IMG/VR virus record: IMGVR_UViG_3300031578_009495 | Coordinates: 30,314-94,313 of that record | Length of the DNA stretch: 64,000 nt | Origin: a virus | Reading direction: 5' to 3' (one strand) | Shown here: in pieces, positions 32,349 through 41,400 of the stretch | Layout: each line of letters starts with the position of its first letter | Numbering within the stretch: position 1 is the first letter of the stretch | Translations under genes and position numbers: made by a program | Notes under the pieces: generated by a model | The model's input: only the letters and a program-made list of their open reading frames with translations | Database searches by the model: none | What the model was told of the DNA's origin: nothing

Positions 32349-33381
32349 TTGCAGCAGATATGTGTTTAATCAAACTTTTGATTATATCAGATCGTGTATA
32401 GGCTGGACACCGACATGGATGGATATTAAAAAAGACATGTTAAAACAGTTGCCTTTATGGTGCAAGCCCGTTCCGTTTCAGATTAAAGGCATCGCTGTTA
32501 AAGAAGCCTGTGATGCTTTTTGGAAAGCCAAAGGTGATCCTAAGTTTAGATCAAGAAAGAGTCCCGAGCAAAGTTGTTTTATCCCGAAAACAGCATTAAG
32601 TTTAAACGGTATTTATCCAAGGATATCAGGTAAAGGTTTATATTTCCAGGAAAAATTACCTGATGATCATAAAGACAGCCGGTTAATCTGGCGTTTTGAA
32701 AAGTGGTGGATGGCTGTTCCTTACAAAGAAAAACTATCTATCGGCGAGAACCAAGCCAAAATAGTTTCTCTTGACCCAGGGATTCGATCATTCATCACTT
32801 TTTATTCTCCTGAATATAGCGGGCATCTTGGCAAGGGAGATTTTAGCAGAATTCAGCGTTTGTGTTTTCATTTAGACAATCTTATTTCAAAAAGAGATTT
32901 AACTATCGGTAAACAAAAACGCAGATCGCTTACAAAAGCATCCAGGCGAATGCGTGCTAAAATCAAACATTTAATAGCAGAACTTCATCACAAAACAGCT
33001 AAATTCCTGACTGATAATTTTGACGTGATCTTGCTACCTACGTTTGAAACAAAGCGAATGACAAGCAAAATAGGCCGCAAGCTTCGCAAGAAAAGCGTTC
33101 GATCAATGCTGACTTTTTCGCATTATAAATTCAAACAATTTTTAAAGTGGAAAGCCTTTCAGACAGGAAAAACAGTTGTTGATTGTGATGAATCGTACAC
33201 CAGTAAAACACACCCGCAAACAGGCGAAATCAAGAATATTGGTTCAGCCAAGTGGATTAAGTTACTGGACGGGTCAAGAGCAGATAGGGATCAGGTAGGA
33301 GCGAGAAATATTCTGATTAAGTTTTTGTCAGAACATTTCTCTTTGGGAGATACCCCCATGCCAGAAATGGTGTGCAGTTAA
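32245..33381 (+). CDS. tnpB: TnpB of IS607-type element, zinc-finger cysteines lost
   Basis: About 378 residues. An ATG at 32245 (MSSHAEC...) is the latest reasonable start; the open frame upstream overlaps tnpA and is probably not coding. RuvC residues are present: Asp in VSLDPGIRSF, Glu in LLPTFETKR, Asp in DRDQVGARNI. The usual CxxC...CxxC finger between motifs II and III is replaced by SKTHPQTGEIKNIGSAKWIKLLDG, without cysteines. Some IS607-linked TnpBs are known to lack this finger. The 3' end is also the start of the predicted guide RNA. Confidence 0.85.
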   Translation: MSSHAECTDLEATSSKLLRISPTKEQKKIFKAWTDCSRYVFNQTFDYIRSCIGWTPTWMDIKKDMLKQLPLWCKPVPFQIKGIAVKEACDAFWKAKGDPKFRSRKSPEQSCFIPKTALSLNGIYPRISGKGLYFQEKLPDDHKDSRLIWRFEKWWMAVPYKEKLSIGENQAKIVSLDPGIRSFITFYSPEYSGHLGKGDFSRIQRLCFHLDNLISKRDLTIGKQKRRSLTKASRRMRAKIKHLIAELHHKTAKFLTDNFDVILLPTFETKRMTSKIGRKLRKKSVRSMLTFSHYKFKQFLKWKAFQTGKTVVDCDESYTSKTHPQTGEIKNIGSAKWIKLLDGSRADRDQVGARNILIKFLSEHFSLGDTPMPEMVCS

Positions 33382-33409
33382 CGTAAGTTAAGAAAAAAGT
33401 ATCGGAGAC
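33300..33409 (+). ncRNA. Predicted omega RNA scaffold at the IS607 tnpB 3' end
   Basis: A hairpin (AGAAAT...CTGA...TCAG...ATTTCT) is followed by TTTGGGAGATAC, then the stem GATAC/GTATC enclosing small hairpins (ATGCC/GGTGT, GTTAAC-gtaa-GTTAAG). The same arrangement, with base changes on both sides of stems, occurs in the solo elements at 44121 and 59494. Confidence 0.65.
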
Positions 33410-33535
33410 CCGTTTTTTCGTCAGGAGAGAATCCGACTCTTAATGTTGGCAGTCCCTTTTCATTTTCGCCAGACTGTCATCAACGCATAACAAAACTTGG
33501 TTTTATCAATTATAAGAACAATGGGGGATGTGGTT

Positions 33536-33727
33536 ATGGCAAAACAAGACTATCTAAAAAAGGAAGAGCGCAGGGGGTATCAGTGGCCGGCAAGCGGCTT
33601 AACTGGGAATGAAATGGCTATTTTGGCGGATTGGCGAGAAAAGACAAAAACGCCCATATCAGAATTATTAAGGCAGGCTGTAGAGAAGATAAACAAGATT
33701 ATTATCAATCAAACAACGTGTAATTAA
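33536..33727 (+). CDS. Small basic protein, RHH-like
   Basis: 63 residues from ATG 33536 (upstream in-frame starts lack ribosome sites). LTGNEMAILADWREKTKTPISELLRQAVEKIN resembles the helix-helix part of ribbon-helix-helix proteins, so it may be a small DNA-binding regulator. Not certain. Confidence 0.5.
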   Translation: MAKQDYLKKEERRGYQWPASGLTGNEMAILADWREKTKTPISELLRQAVEKINKIIINQTTCN

Positions 33728-33752
33728 ATCAGAGAACAAGGGAGGGAAAACG

Positions 33753-34040
33753 ATGAAAAGAGTTATTAATAGAAAAGTATATGACACGGAAACGGCCACA
33801 GCAATTGCAACAAATGACTGGAGCGACGGTAGTAATAAATATAATTGCGGACGTTCTGCAAGCTTATACCGGACAAAAAAAGGTAGTTATTTTGCTGTCC
33901 ACGAAACGTGTTGGCAGGGGGAGCACGACTCGATGGAACCACTCTCTGTAGGAGATGCTATCAAATGCTACGAAGAAATGCACGATCAGCGTATCGAATT
34001 TGAGGAAGCCTTCCCGGGAGTAGGCATTGAAGAGGCATAA
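33753..34040 (+). CDS. Conserved-type phage/plasmid small protein
   Basis: 95 residues. The segment KRVINRKVYDTETATAIATNDWSDGSNKYNCGRSASLYRTKKGSYFAVHETCWQGEHDSMEPLS is a familiar pattern of uncharacterised accessory proteins found on phages and plasmids. The C-terminus is acidic. Ribosome site GGGAGGGAAAACG. Function unknown. Confidence 0.7.
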   Translation: MKRVINRKVYDTETATAIATNDWSDGSNKYNCGRSASLYRTKKGSYFAVHETCWQGEHDSMEPLSVGDAIKCYEEMHDQRIEFEEAFPGVGIEEA

Positions 34041-34060
34041 TTAAAAATAATTTAACATGA

Positions 34061-34082
34061 CCCGGCCTCGCAAGGGGCCGGG
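34061..34082 (+). terminator. GC-rich hairpin, second copy
   Basis: CCCGGCC-tcgcaagg-GGCCGGG after the stop at 34040; matches the hairpin at 29962. No U-tract. Confidence 0.5.
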
Positions 34083-34153
34083 AAGGAGAGAGGGAACAAT
34101 ATCAAGAATATTGGATTGACTCAAAACTCAGAACATTGGAGAGATTAAAAATA

Positions 34154-34717
34154 GTGATAGATATTCCACATATAACTACTGAATCTGGTAGCCTTAAATC
34201 TTTCGTGGACGGTTATGTTTTGGGTGAACATGGAGGCTCTGTTTATTATCTGTCTATCTTTGGAGCTGTTGGAGCGACACAGGCCGTGGGTGCAAGTATT
34301 GTTTCTAATAAGATAGTTCGACTATATGGTGCAGGCGAATACGGAAAAGATCTTTACAGGCAATTCGGGAAGGTTAAGTATCGAATGATTAGCCAGAGAT
34401 TACCGGTATCTAAAATGTTGAGTATGGTTATTCTTTCGGAAAGCTGCATGTTATCGGACGAGCAGGACTTCGTAATTATTATCAAAAATGAGGATCCAAA
34501 GGATATTTTGTTTAGAAATCTTATTCACCGTTCGGAAATTCCGCTGCATTCAGCCTGGAAGGAATGGCTTTGGGAAACCTTTGTGCATTTTGAATGGATA
34601 AATGAGTTGCCGGGTTATAAGATGTCTGGATATGAGGTTTCTTTCGATGATGATGAATTGGCAGATAAGATTGAGAGTGGGATTAAGAATGGGACCATGC
34701 CGGAGATAAAGAAATGA
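34154..34717 (+). CDS. Hypothetical protein
   Basis: About 187 residues from a GTG at 34154, with GGAGAG 10 nt upstream; a TTG at 34136 would add six residues. Mixed alpha/beta with a hydrophobic Gly-rich segment (VYYLSIFGAVGATQAVGASIVS) and an acidic C-terminus. Coupled by ATGA to the next gene. No family recognised. Confidence 0.55.
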   Translation: MIDIPHITTESGSLKSFVDGYVLGEHGGSVYYLSIFGAVGATQAVGASIVSNKIVRLYGAGEYGKDLYRQFGKVKYRMISQRLPVSKMLSMVILSESCMLSDEQDFVIIIKNEDPKDILFRNLIHRSEIPLHSAWKEWLWETFVHFEWINELPGYKMSGYEVSFDDDELADKIESGIKNGTMPEIKK

Positions 34718-34956
34718 TCGTAACAGCGCATGAAGGAAACGACAATTCGGACATGACAAAAATAATAGGCTCCAGCGCTTATGTGACAGCCGTAGGAGAG
34801 ACTATCCCGGATGGCTGGTCTCTATATGCCAAGAACGGCAATGACATTAGATACAGCGTAATAGTTGCCTCTGATTATGAGGAAGCGAAAAGGATTAAAC
34901 GAGAATTGGAGGAAAAAGAAAATGACCAAAGAACAATTAAAAGAAATAGCAAATGA
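34714..34956 (+). CDS. Hypothetical small protein
   Basis: 80 residues; the central part ETIPDGWSLYAKNGNDIRYSVIVASDYEEAKRIKRELEEK suggests a compact beta-alpha fold of the kind seen in small phage accessory proteins. It overlaps both neighbours. Function unknown. Confidence 0.55.
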   Translation: MIVTAHEGNDNSDMTKIIGSSAYVTAVGETIPDGWSLYAKNGNDIRYSVIVASDYEEAKRIKRELEEKENDQRTIKRNSK

Positions 34957-35320
34957 ATTACAAACACAGGACAATAGGGTCACAGCAGACCCGCTGTTTT
35001 GTGTATTTGAAAAAGAGCGTATTTATGGAGTGGATCCAGATTACACAGATACATGGGACTGGTGCAATTCTGAAGAGCAATGTTCATGTAAACCAAGCGA
35101 TTTATGCGAATCGCATTCAGACGAATGTAGGAAGGTTTATTACGTAGATCGTGATCGATTTGTAAATGCTCATTTTACTGAAAAAGCCGCAAAACAGCAT
35201 ATTAGAATTAATGGGCACAATCTAATGAAACCGTTTATTTATGTTACGTCTTTATTTAGATGTTACGAGATGATTGAAATTAGGAATGCACTGTATAACA
35301 ACGAGTTAGGTGACTTATGA
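34922..35320 (+). CDS. Cysteine-containing hypothetical protein
   Basis: 132 residues from ATG 34922 behind TTGGAGGAAAAAGAAA. A Cys-rich centre (WCNSEEQCSCKPSDLCESHSDECRK) may bind metal. The C-terminal KAAKQHIRINGHNLMKPFIYVTSLFRCYEM is a recurrent motif in small phage proteins. It is translationally coupled to the next gene (ATGA). Confidence 0.6.
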   Translation: MTKEQLKEIANELQTQDNRVTADPLFCVFEKERIYGVDPDYTDTWDWCNSEEQCSCKPSDLCESHSDECRKVYYVDRDRFVNAHFTEKAAKQHIRINGHNLMKPFIYVTSLFRCYEMIEIRNALYNNELGDL

Positions 35321-35541
35321 TTAAAATAGATATTAGTGAATATAAACCATATAAAGAATTTTACGATCTCCGAAAATTTAAATTATCAAACAGATTATTT
35401 AGAAGATTATGGAAAATACAAGGGACGTTATACGAAATGACTAAAAACCAAATCTATTATAAAAAATGGCATCCTACACAATGGGAGAAAGCTAAGGAAT
35501 TAAGTGCATATTATCAATCGCTATTACTGAAACGCACCTAA
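35317..35541 (+). CDS. Small basic protein ending in an attC-like site
   Basis: 74 residues, very basic (RKFKLSNRLFRRLWKIQGTLYEMTKNQIYYKKWHPTQW). Its stop codon TAA is part of the left core (ACCTAAC) of an attC-like site, the layout of integron gene cassettes. The upstream end is coupled to the preceding gene, so this is not a free cassette on its left side. Confidence 0.6.
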   Translation: MIKIDISEYKPYKEFYDLRKFKLSNRLFRRLWKIQGTLYEMTKNQIYYKKWHPTQWEKAKELSAYYQSLLLKRT

Positions 35542-35638
35542 CACAGCACTGGAGATAACGGAAGAAGGTCAGCAGGAAAGCGTGAAATAATTTATCAGAG
35601 ATACTGCTCGTCGCCGTATCTCAGTTATATCGTTAGAC
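35536..35638 (+). other. attC-like integron recombination site A
   Basis: Left core ACCTAAC (fits RYYYAAC) and right core GTTAGAC (fits GTTRRRY) bound a 103-bp imperfect palindrome. The inner arms pair as ACTG(G)AGATA(A)CGG with CCGTATCTCAGT, leaving a G and an A extrahelical, as in attC L boxes. Unpaired spacers (ACAGC/TATATC) separate the boxes. The terminal hairpin GAGATAC/GTATCTC lies inside. All four attC criteria are met by eye. Confidence 0.75.
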
Positions 35639-35657
35639 GTAAAGGCATAGCAAAAAA

Positions 35658-36443
35658 ATGAAACATGAAATTAAGTTGATCTTTTGTGCGTGTGGATGTG
35701 GCGAAAAAATTCCGAACAGAGACAAGAACGGTGTGAAAAGGCGTTATGTGCATGGACATAATATGATAGTTAGCGCTGATAAGCGATTTTGGGCGAAGGT
35801 AAAGAAGTCTAAAGAAAAAAATGGGTGTTGGGAGTGGACTGGTTGCAAGTATAAGTCTGGAGCTGGCCAATTTCGCTATAACAGAAAAAATGTTTTGGCT
35901 CATAATTTTGTTTGGATGCTTAGGTGTGGAGAGATTCCTAAAGGAAAGCGTGTGATGCAGCAGTGTGGAAATAGGAGTTGTATTAGATCAGACCATCTCT
36001 TTTTGGAGAACGACGATTGGGAGACACGGTTTTGGAAATATGTGAAGAAATGTGAGAACGGGTGTTGGGAATGGAATGGACACAATAGAAACAGATATGG
36101 CTTGTTTGCACGGATAAGGGGTGTCACCGAATCTGCACATAGGATTATGTGGGAATTGAAAAATGGACCAATCCCTGAAGGCAAACAAGTATTGCATAAG
36201 TGTGATAACCCGCCATGTTGTCGCCCTGATCATTTATTCTTAGGAACGATAACAGACAATATGGCCGATATGGTAAAAAAGGGTAGACAGTATAAAAAGA
36301 TAGAAGATGAAGATGTCGTTGAAATAAGACAGAGATATGCTAAGGGAGGTATTTCACAAAGGAAATTAGGAGCAGAGTTCGGAATAAAGCAAATGCAAGT
36401 ATCAGGAATAGTAAGAAGAGTTCGGCGAAAAGGAGTATGTTAA
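35658..36443 (+). CDS. Tandem HNH_3-type homing endonuclease with C-terminal HTH
   Basis: 261 residues. An N-terminal CACGCGEKI zinc-like motif is followed by two HNH repeats: GCWEWTGC...RVMQQCGNRSCIRSDHLFL, then GCWEWNGH...QVLHKCDNPPCCRPDHLFLGT followed by NMADMVKKGR. The C-terminus (GGISQRKLGAEFGIKQMQVSGIVR) is an HTH of the type found on homing endonucleases. It is a free-standing homing gene. The stop overlaps the next start (TAATG). Confidence 0.85.
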   Translation: MKHEIKLIFCACGCGEKIPNRDKNGVKRRYVHGHNMIVSADKRFWAKVKKSKEKNGCWEWTGCKYKSGAGQFRYNRKNVLAHNFVWMLRCGEIPKGKRVMQQCGNRSCIRSDHLFLENDDWETRFWKYVKKCENGCWEWNGHNRNRYGLFARIRGVTESAHRIMWELKNGPIPEGKQVLHKCDNPPCCRPDHLFLGTITDNMADMVKKGRQYKKIEDEDVVEIRQRYAKGGISQRKLGAEFGIKQMQVSGIVRRVRRKGVC

Positions 36444-37465
36444 TGGCTAGACTGGCAAGCATAGTAAAATGTGGATTCTTTCCTTCACCTCCAGAAGTGA
36501 TTAAAACAATAAGTTCATTTTTAAAGGCGGATGAACCGGTTGGTAGATTGTTAGATCCATGCTGCGGCGACGGAATAGCTTTATCGGATATTGCAATTGG
36601 ATTGCAGATGAAGGATGTAAAAACGTTTGGAGTTGAAATAGACAAAGAAAGAGCGAAGCGTGCCGGTAGTATATTGACAAGGGTAATAAGTGGAGATTTG
36701 AATAGAATTCGAGCAAAACATGGTTCTTTTTCATTAATGTTACTTAACCCTCCGTATCACAAGGATTCAGGAGACGACCAAAGGCTGGAGCATAAATTCC
36801 TGACCGAGACGACCAAATATTTAAAGGCCGATGGATTATTGATTTTTATCATTCCGCAAAAGCAACTGATAAAGAAGACCTGCCGATTTCTTGCGTCGTG
36901 GTTCCATAAGTTTCTAGTCTATAGATTTCCGGGAAAAAGCTACGATGCATTCGGACAACTCGTGCTGTTCGCGACAAAGAAACAAAAACCACTTTTAGAA
37001 GAAATGGCATACGCCAGGCTGCAGGCTGTTCCGGAAACCATCCTGAAAGAACTACATGTAAAAGACAATCCGATATACACGATCCCAAAAAACAGCATAG
37101 ATGAGAAATCGTTTTATATCCACAGCCTGGACATTAACATAGACGAACTATTGGTAGAGGTTGAAGAATATGGAGCTTGGAAGCAGGTAAAGCGTATGGT
37201 TTCACCTCCGATGGAAAATGTAAAAGGAAAGGTATTGATGCCATTAAGGCGCGGTCACTTGGCGGTACTTGTGGCATGTGGACTTTCGGACGGACTTATT
37301 GAGAAAGGAAACAAAAGACTGCTCATTAAAGGGGTGGCCAGAAAAGAGAAATTAGTTACTACCGAGCATACTGGAGATACCGTTATTGAAAAGAGCACTG
37401 ACATAATTAAAATAGGCATAAAATGTATAGATTTGCAGACCGGCAAAATGACTAATGTTGAGTGA
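36443..37465 (+). CDS. DNA adenine methyltransferase-like protein (DUF6094-like)
   Basis: About 340 residues from ATG 36443 (8 nt after AAGGAG). SAM-binding motif I: LLDPCCGDG; acidic motif II: FGVEIDKERAKRAG; catalytic motif IV: LLNPPYHKD. The C-terminal ~140 residues (SFYIHSLDINIDELL..., VLMPLRRGHLAVLVACGLSDGLI) match a family found beside SNF2 helicases in phages and mobile elements. It probably methylates adenine in phage DNA. The helicase lies about 1 kb downstream, consistent with that pairing. Confidence 0.8.
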   Translation: MARLASIVKCGFFPSPPEVIKTISSFLKADEPVGRLLDPCCGDGIALSDIAIGLQMKDVKTFGVEIDKERAKRAGSILTRVISGDLNRIRAKHGSFSLMLLNPPYHKDSGDDQRLEHKFLTETTKYLKADGLLIFIIPQKQLIKKTCRFLASWFHKFLVYRFPGKSYDAFGQLVLFATKKQKPLLEEMAYARLQAVPETILKELHVKDNPIYTIPKNSIDEKSFYIHSLDINIDELLVEVEEYGAWKQVKRMVSPPMENVKGKVLMPLRRGHLAVLVACGLSDGLIEKGNKRLLIKGVARKEKLVTTEHTGDTVIEKSTDIIKIGIKCIDLQTGKMTNVE

Positions 37466-37475
37466 AACAGTCAGC

Positions 37476-37521
37476 AACCCACAACTAAAGTACGTGGGTT
37501 TCCTGCCCGGAGGTAAATCAT
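37476..37521 (+). repeat. 46-bp repeat: IS605-type hairpin plus ribosome-binding site, copy B
   Basis: Hairpin CCCAC-aactaaagtac-GTGGG then TTTCCTGCCCGGAGGTAAATCAT. One mismatch to 30072-30117. Here it is followed by TAAGGAGCATAAA and the ATG at 37534. A 22-codon frame from an ATG at 37455 crosses it and ends with the same peptide PxLKYVGFLPGGKS as copy A. Confidence 0.8.
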
Positions 37522-37533
37522 AAGGAGCATAAA

Positions 37534-38127
37534 ATGCAACAAATGGATTGGACCGGAAATAAAAAGACAACATTTTCAACACTTGGCGCATCTTCCCATA
37601 GTGAACACGAAAGAGAAATTAATGATTATTATGCCACAGACCCGATTGCAATAAAGCCTTTGATAGAAAGAGTTAAATTAACTCAAACTATATGGGAATG
37701 TGCCTGCGGCGAGGGACATCTTTCAAGAGAATTAGAAGTATTCGGATATACAGTAATCTCAACGGATATTATTAATAGGGGGTACGGAAGTGTACTGGAT
37801 TTTCTAAAAGTAAAAGAAATCAAGCCTATTGATTATGATATAGTAACAAATCCACCGTATAAATTTGCAAAACAATTCATAGAAAAGGCTTTGGAAATAA
37901 GCAGAGAAGGCGGCAAGGTATGCATGTTTTTAAAACTCACATTTTTAGAGGGACAAGCAAGATATAATCTTTTTAAACAGAATCCACCAAAATATGTTTA
38001 TGTTTTTTCGAGACGAATTAGGTGTGGATTAAATGGAACTTTTAAAGGTTCTTCTGCCGTTTGTTTTTCTTGGTTCGTATGGGAAAAAGGAAATAAAGAT
38101 AAACCGACAATTGATTGGATTATATAG
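37534..38127 (+). CDS. DNA N6-adenine methyltransferase
   Basis: 197 residues. Motifs: DYYATDPIAIKPL at the start, SAM site WECACGEGHLSREL, acidic VISTDI, catalytic IVTNPPYKFAKQFIEKAL, then GGKVCMFLKLTFLEGQAR and SWFVWEKG at the end. This is the compact class of phage adenine methyltransferases lacking a large recognition domain. It may protect phage DNA from restriction. Ribosome site TAAGGAGCATAAA. Confidence 0.85.
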   Translation: MQQMDWTGNKKTTFSTLGASSHSEHEREINDYYATDPIAIKPLIERVKLTQTIWECACGEGHLSRELEVFGYTVISTDIINRGYGSVLDFLKVKEIKPIDYDIVTNPPYKFAKQFIEKALEISREGGKVCMFLKLTFLEGQARYNLFKQNPPKYVYVFSRRIRCGLNGTFKGSSAVCFSWFVWEKGNKDKPTIDWII

Positions 38128-38192
38128 AGATTCTTTGAGAAGCGAAAATAACATAAGCCATGAAAATAATTAGATAAACACGCCCTTTTCTA

Positions 38193-38221
38193 TTGACAAA
38201 TGTTTAAATATTTTATAGGAT
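38193..38221 (+). promoter_or_regulatory. Sigma70-type promoter
   Basis: TTGACA (38193-38198), 17 bp, TAGGAT (38216-38221), ahead of the HTH-helicase pair; ribosome site GCGGAGGC follows. Confidence 0.7.
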
Positions 38222-38250
38222 AAAATAAAAACACAAAGCGGAGGCAAAAA

Positions 38251-38463
38251 ATGTGGAACACACCATCTAAACAAACCCTATCCAAAATACCCTGCCTATA
38301 CAAGACAGAGGGAGTATCCCTGAAGGATAAACAGATACACCTTCTTAAAAAGATGAGTAAGCAGCAACTTGCTGATAGCTTTGGTATTTCGTATAGTCAC
38401 ACATCACAAATAATAAAGAATGAAAAATGGAATGAAAAGGATTATTCGATTGAATACTATTAA
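38251..38463 (+). CDS. Small helix-turn-helix protein
   Basis: 70 residues. The second half, HLLKKMSKQQLADSFGISYSHTSQIIKNEKW, is a clear HTH of the Trp-repressor/sigma-like type. Its 3' end overlaps the start of the helicase gene in another frame, so it may be a regulator or a DNA-targeting partner for the helicase. Transcribed from the promoter at 38193. Confidence 0.7.
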   Translation: MWNTPSKQTLSKIPCLYKTEGVSLKDKQIHLLKKMSKQQLADSFGISYSHTSQIIKNEKWNEKDYSIEYY

Positions 38464-41400
38464 GCTTGTTGATTTTCTGGATGAGTATCAAGACGAGATA
38501 GCCGATTCAATCATTCGCGACTACCCGCCTGTATATACGTTTAACGATAGAGAAAAATATGTTGATGATATAAAGAAACTGAAGCGCAAGCCATTCCTGT
38601 GCCAAATGGACGCAATAAGTGCCTTGGCAAAGCTATTTTCAACAGAGGCCTCCGGAATCTTGGTCGGGGAAATGGGCACAGGTAAATCATTGATTTCTAT
38701 AGCAATAGCCTATGTTTGTAAGTTTAAAAATGTACTTATTACAATGCCTCCACATTTGATATCGAAATATGAACGGGAAGTAATGATAACGATGCCGGAA
38801 GGTACCGCAAAGTGTCACCATCTTAAAAAGTTCACAGATGTTGATAAAGCAGTGGCATCGGCCAATGATGATCTGTATCACTTTTTCATTCTTGGCAGGG
38901 AGAGAGCAAAATTAAGCTATCAATGGAGACCGGCGTTTAATATAAAACAGAAAATTATTGAAATACCGGTAGCGGATAATGGAAATAGCCACATTGTTAA
39001 AAGAAAAGTAATATTGGTTTGCTGCCCAAGATGTGGGGAGTTAATATATGACAAGGAGGGAATACCGCTTGGGCCAGAGGATCTTACTAAAAAGAAGACG
39101 GTGTGCGCTAACTGTAACGAACAAATGTGGCAAGCCAAGCAGGATGGCCCGAGACGATTTGCAGTTGCAGAATATATCAAGCGAAAACATAAGAATTTTT
39201 TTGACTTACTTGTGCTTGATGAATGTTTTCCAGCTGGCATTAAAGTAAAGACTAAATATGGAGAAAAAAGCATAGAGGATATAAAAATAGGTGAATATGT
39301 ACTGTCTTTGGACGAAGATGGACTGGTTTATAAGAAAGTAGTTAGAGTCTTCAAGAAACTTGTCACTGGTCCTCTTGCGAATATTAAATATACTGATGGA
39401 AATCTGTTGTGTACAAAGAACCACAATATTTATACCAATCGAGGAAAGATAAGGGCTGGTCAAATACAGTCAGCTGATATCATTTGGCGCTTAGAGGAGT
39501 GTAATCATGAAGAAGTGTGCAAGGTGTGGAAAAACACTAAAGAAAGAGAATGCCAAATATTGTTCAAAGAAATGTTTTTCATTGGCAATAACACAGTATC
39601 CAAAAACGATAAAATGCAAGAGATGTGGGAAAAGCATGGTAGTTTATCGAGGGGGAAAAAGAAGCAAGAAATATTGTTCAGAAGAATGTCGACATTCCAA
39701 AAAAAGAAAATATCCATTTACAAGAGCATGCAAAGGGTGTGGCAAGGATATTTTAATAACATGCTCATCAAGACAAAAAAGACGTTTTTGCAATCCTTCC
39801 TGTTTGGTAAAATGGAGAATGCAGCATCCAGAGATGAGACCAAAAATAGTAATGACGGAAGAGCGAAAGCGAAAAATTGGAGAAAAGCAAAGGATTGCTC
39901 AGCAACGAAATCCGGAGTTGAGGAAAAACATATCAAAGAGAATGAAGCTAAACAACCCTATGAAACGACCAGAAATACGGAAAAAGGCTATCGAAGCGAT
40001 GAGAGGGATGCCTTTCCCTGTAGAAAGAGGAGGCCGCGGGAAGGGACCGACCGTCCCACAAGCATTATTGGAGACAATACTTGGGTGGCCGATGGAGGTT
40101 ACAATAAAGACAGGGAACAAAAAAATGCCATACTATTACAGTGCGGATTTGGCGGAAGAAACCTTGAAAATTGCAGTGGAGTGCGATGGGATTTCACACA
40201 AAATGTCAAAGGTGATTGCGCGGGACCGAAGAAAAGACGAGATTTTACGGAAACTTGGATGGGTTGTATTGAGATTCAAGAACAGAGAAATTATAGAAGA
40301 CACAAAGAGGGTAATTTTAGAAATAGAAGAGTGTGTCCTAAAGAGGTCATTGGAGTTGAAGAGGTCAAGATAGCGCAGGTATATGTATATAATATAGAGG
40401 TTGAAGAAACCCATAACTATTTTGCAGATGGAGTTCTTGTATCAAATTGTCACGAATATCGTGGTAGAAGTTCCGCACAAGGAATAAGTGCAGGCAATTT
40501 AGCCTCTGTTTGCAAACGATCTCTTGGTCTCTCGGGTACGATAGTGGGGGGTTATTCATCGAGTATTTTTCATTTATTGTACAGAATAACGAAAAGATTT
40601 AAAGATGACTATAAACACGATGGAGTAAATTCTTGGATTAGCGATTACGGAATACTTGAACAGATAACAAAGAAATCAGCAGACGATTATAGCGACAACT
40701 CACAAAGTAAGGGAAAAAAATACGTATCGGCTCCTAGAGAAAAACCAGGAATTTCCCCGGTAATTCTGCCAAAATATCTTTTAGACAAAACTGTATTCAT
40801 TCGACTAAGCGACATAGCAATAGACCTACCACCTCTTACAGAGGAAATTGTTGATATTGAAATGTCAGCGGAACAAGAAGATGCTTACAACAACCTATAC
40901 GATGATCTTAGAATTGTTTTACTTGCAGAATTACAACGTGGCAACAAATCGCTTCTCGCTGTATATCTTCAGGCGTTATTGACATATCCTGACAGGTGCA
41001 CCGTCGGGGAGTTTGTGTATAAAAAAACAGAAGGCGAAGAAGACCTGCTTATAGCATCGGCGCCGGCATTAAACGGTGACGTTTTATACCCAAAAGAACA
41101 GGCAATTATAGATCTGATCAAATCGGAAATGAAAGAAGGAAGAAAGGTTCTTGTGTTTTGTACCCATACCAACAGAAGAGACGTAACGGCACGACTGCAA
41201 GAAAAAATTCAATCTTTTGGAATAAGATCAGAAATATTAAAAGCAAATGTAGCTGCAGAAAAAAGAGAGGCATGGATTAAGGACCACGTAAACGATCTTG
41301 ATTGTCTTATTACCAATCCTGCCCTTGTGCAGACCGGACTTGACCTTGTAGAGTTCCCCACAGTGGCATATTGTCAGTCTGGATATTCTGTCTATACCCT

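Larger units (their letters stand above)
31681..33409 (+). mobile_element. IS607-family element (serine recombinase tnpA + tnpB)
   Basis: Complete two-gene element: an AT-rich left end with a promoter (31681-31709) and the ATTAACTTTTATTAAT stretch, tnpA, an overlapping tnpB, and a structured right end with the closing stem GATAC (33349)/GTATC (33399). Exact ends are not definable because IS607 elements make no target duplication. Left- and right-end sequences resemble the solo elements at 44121 and 59494. Confidence 0.8.
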
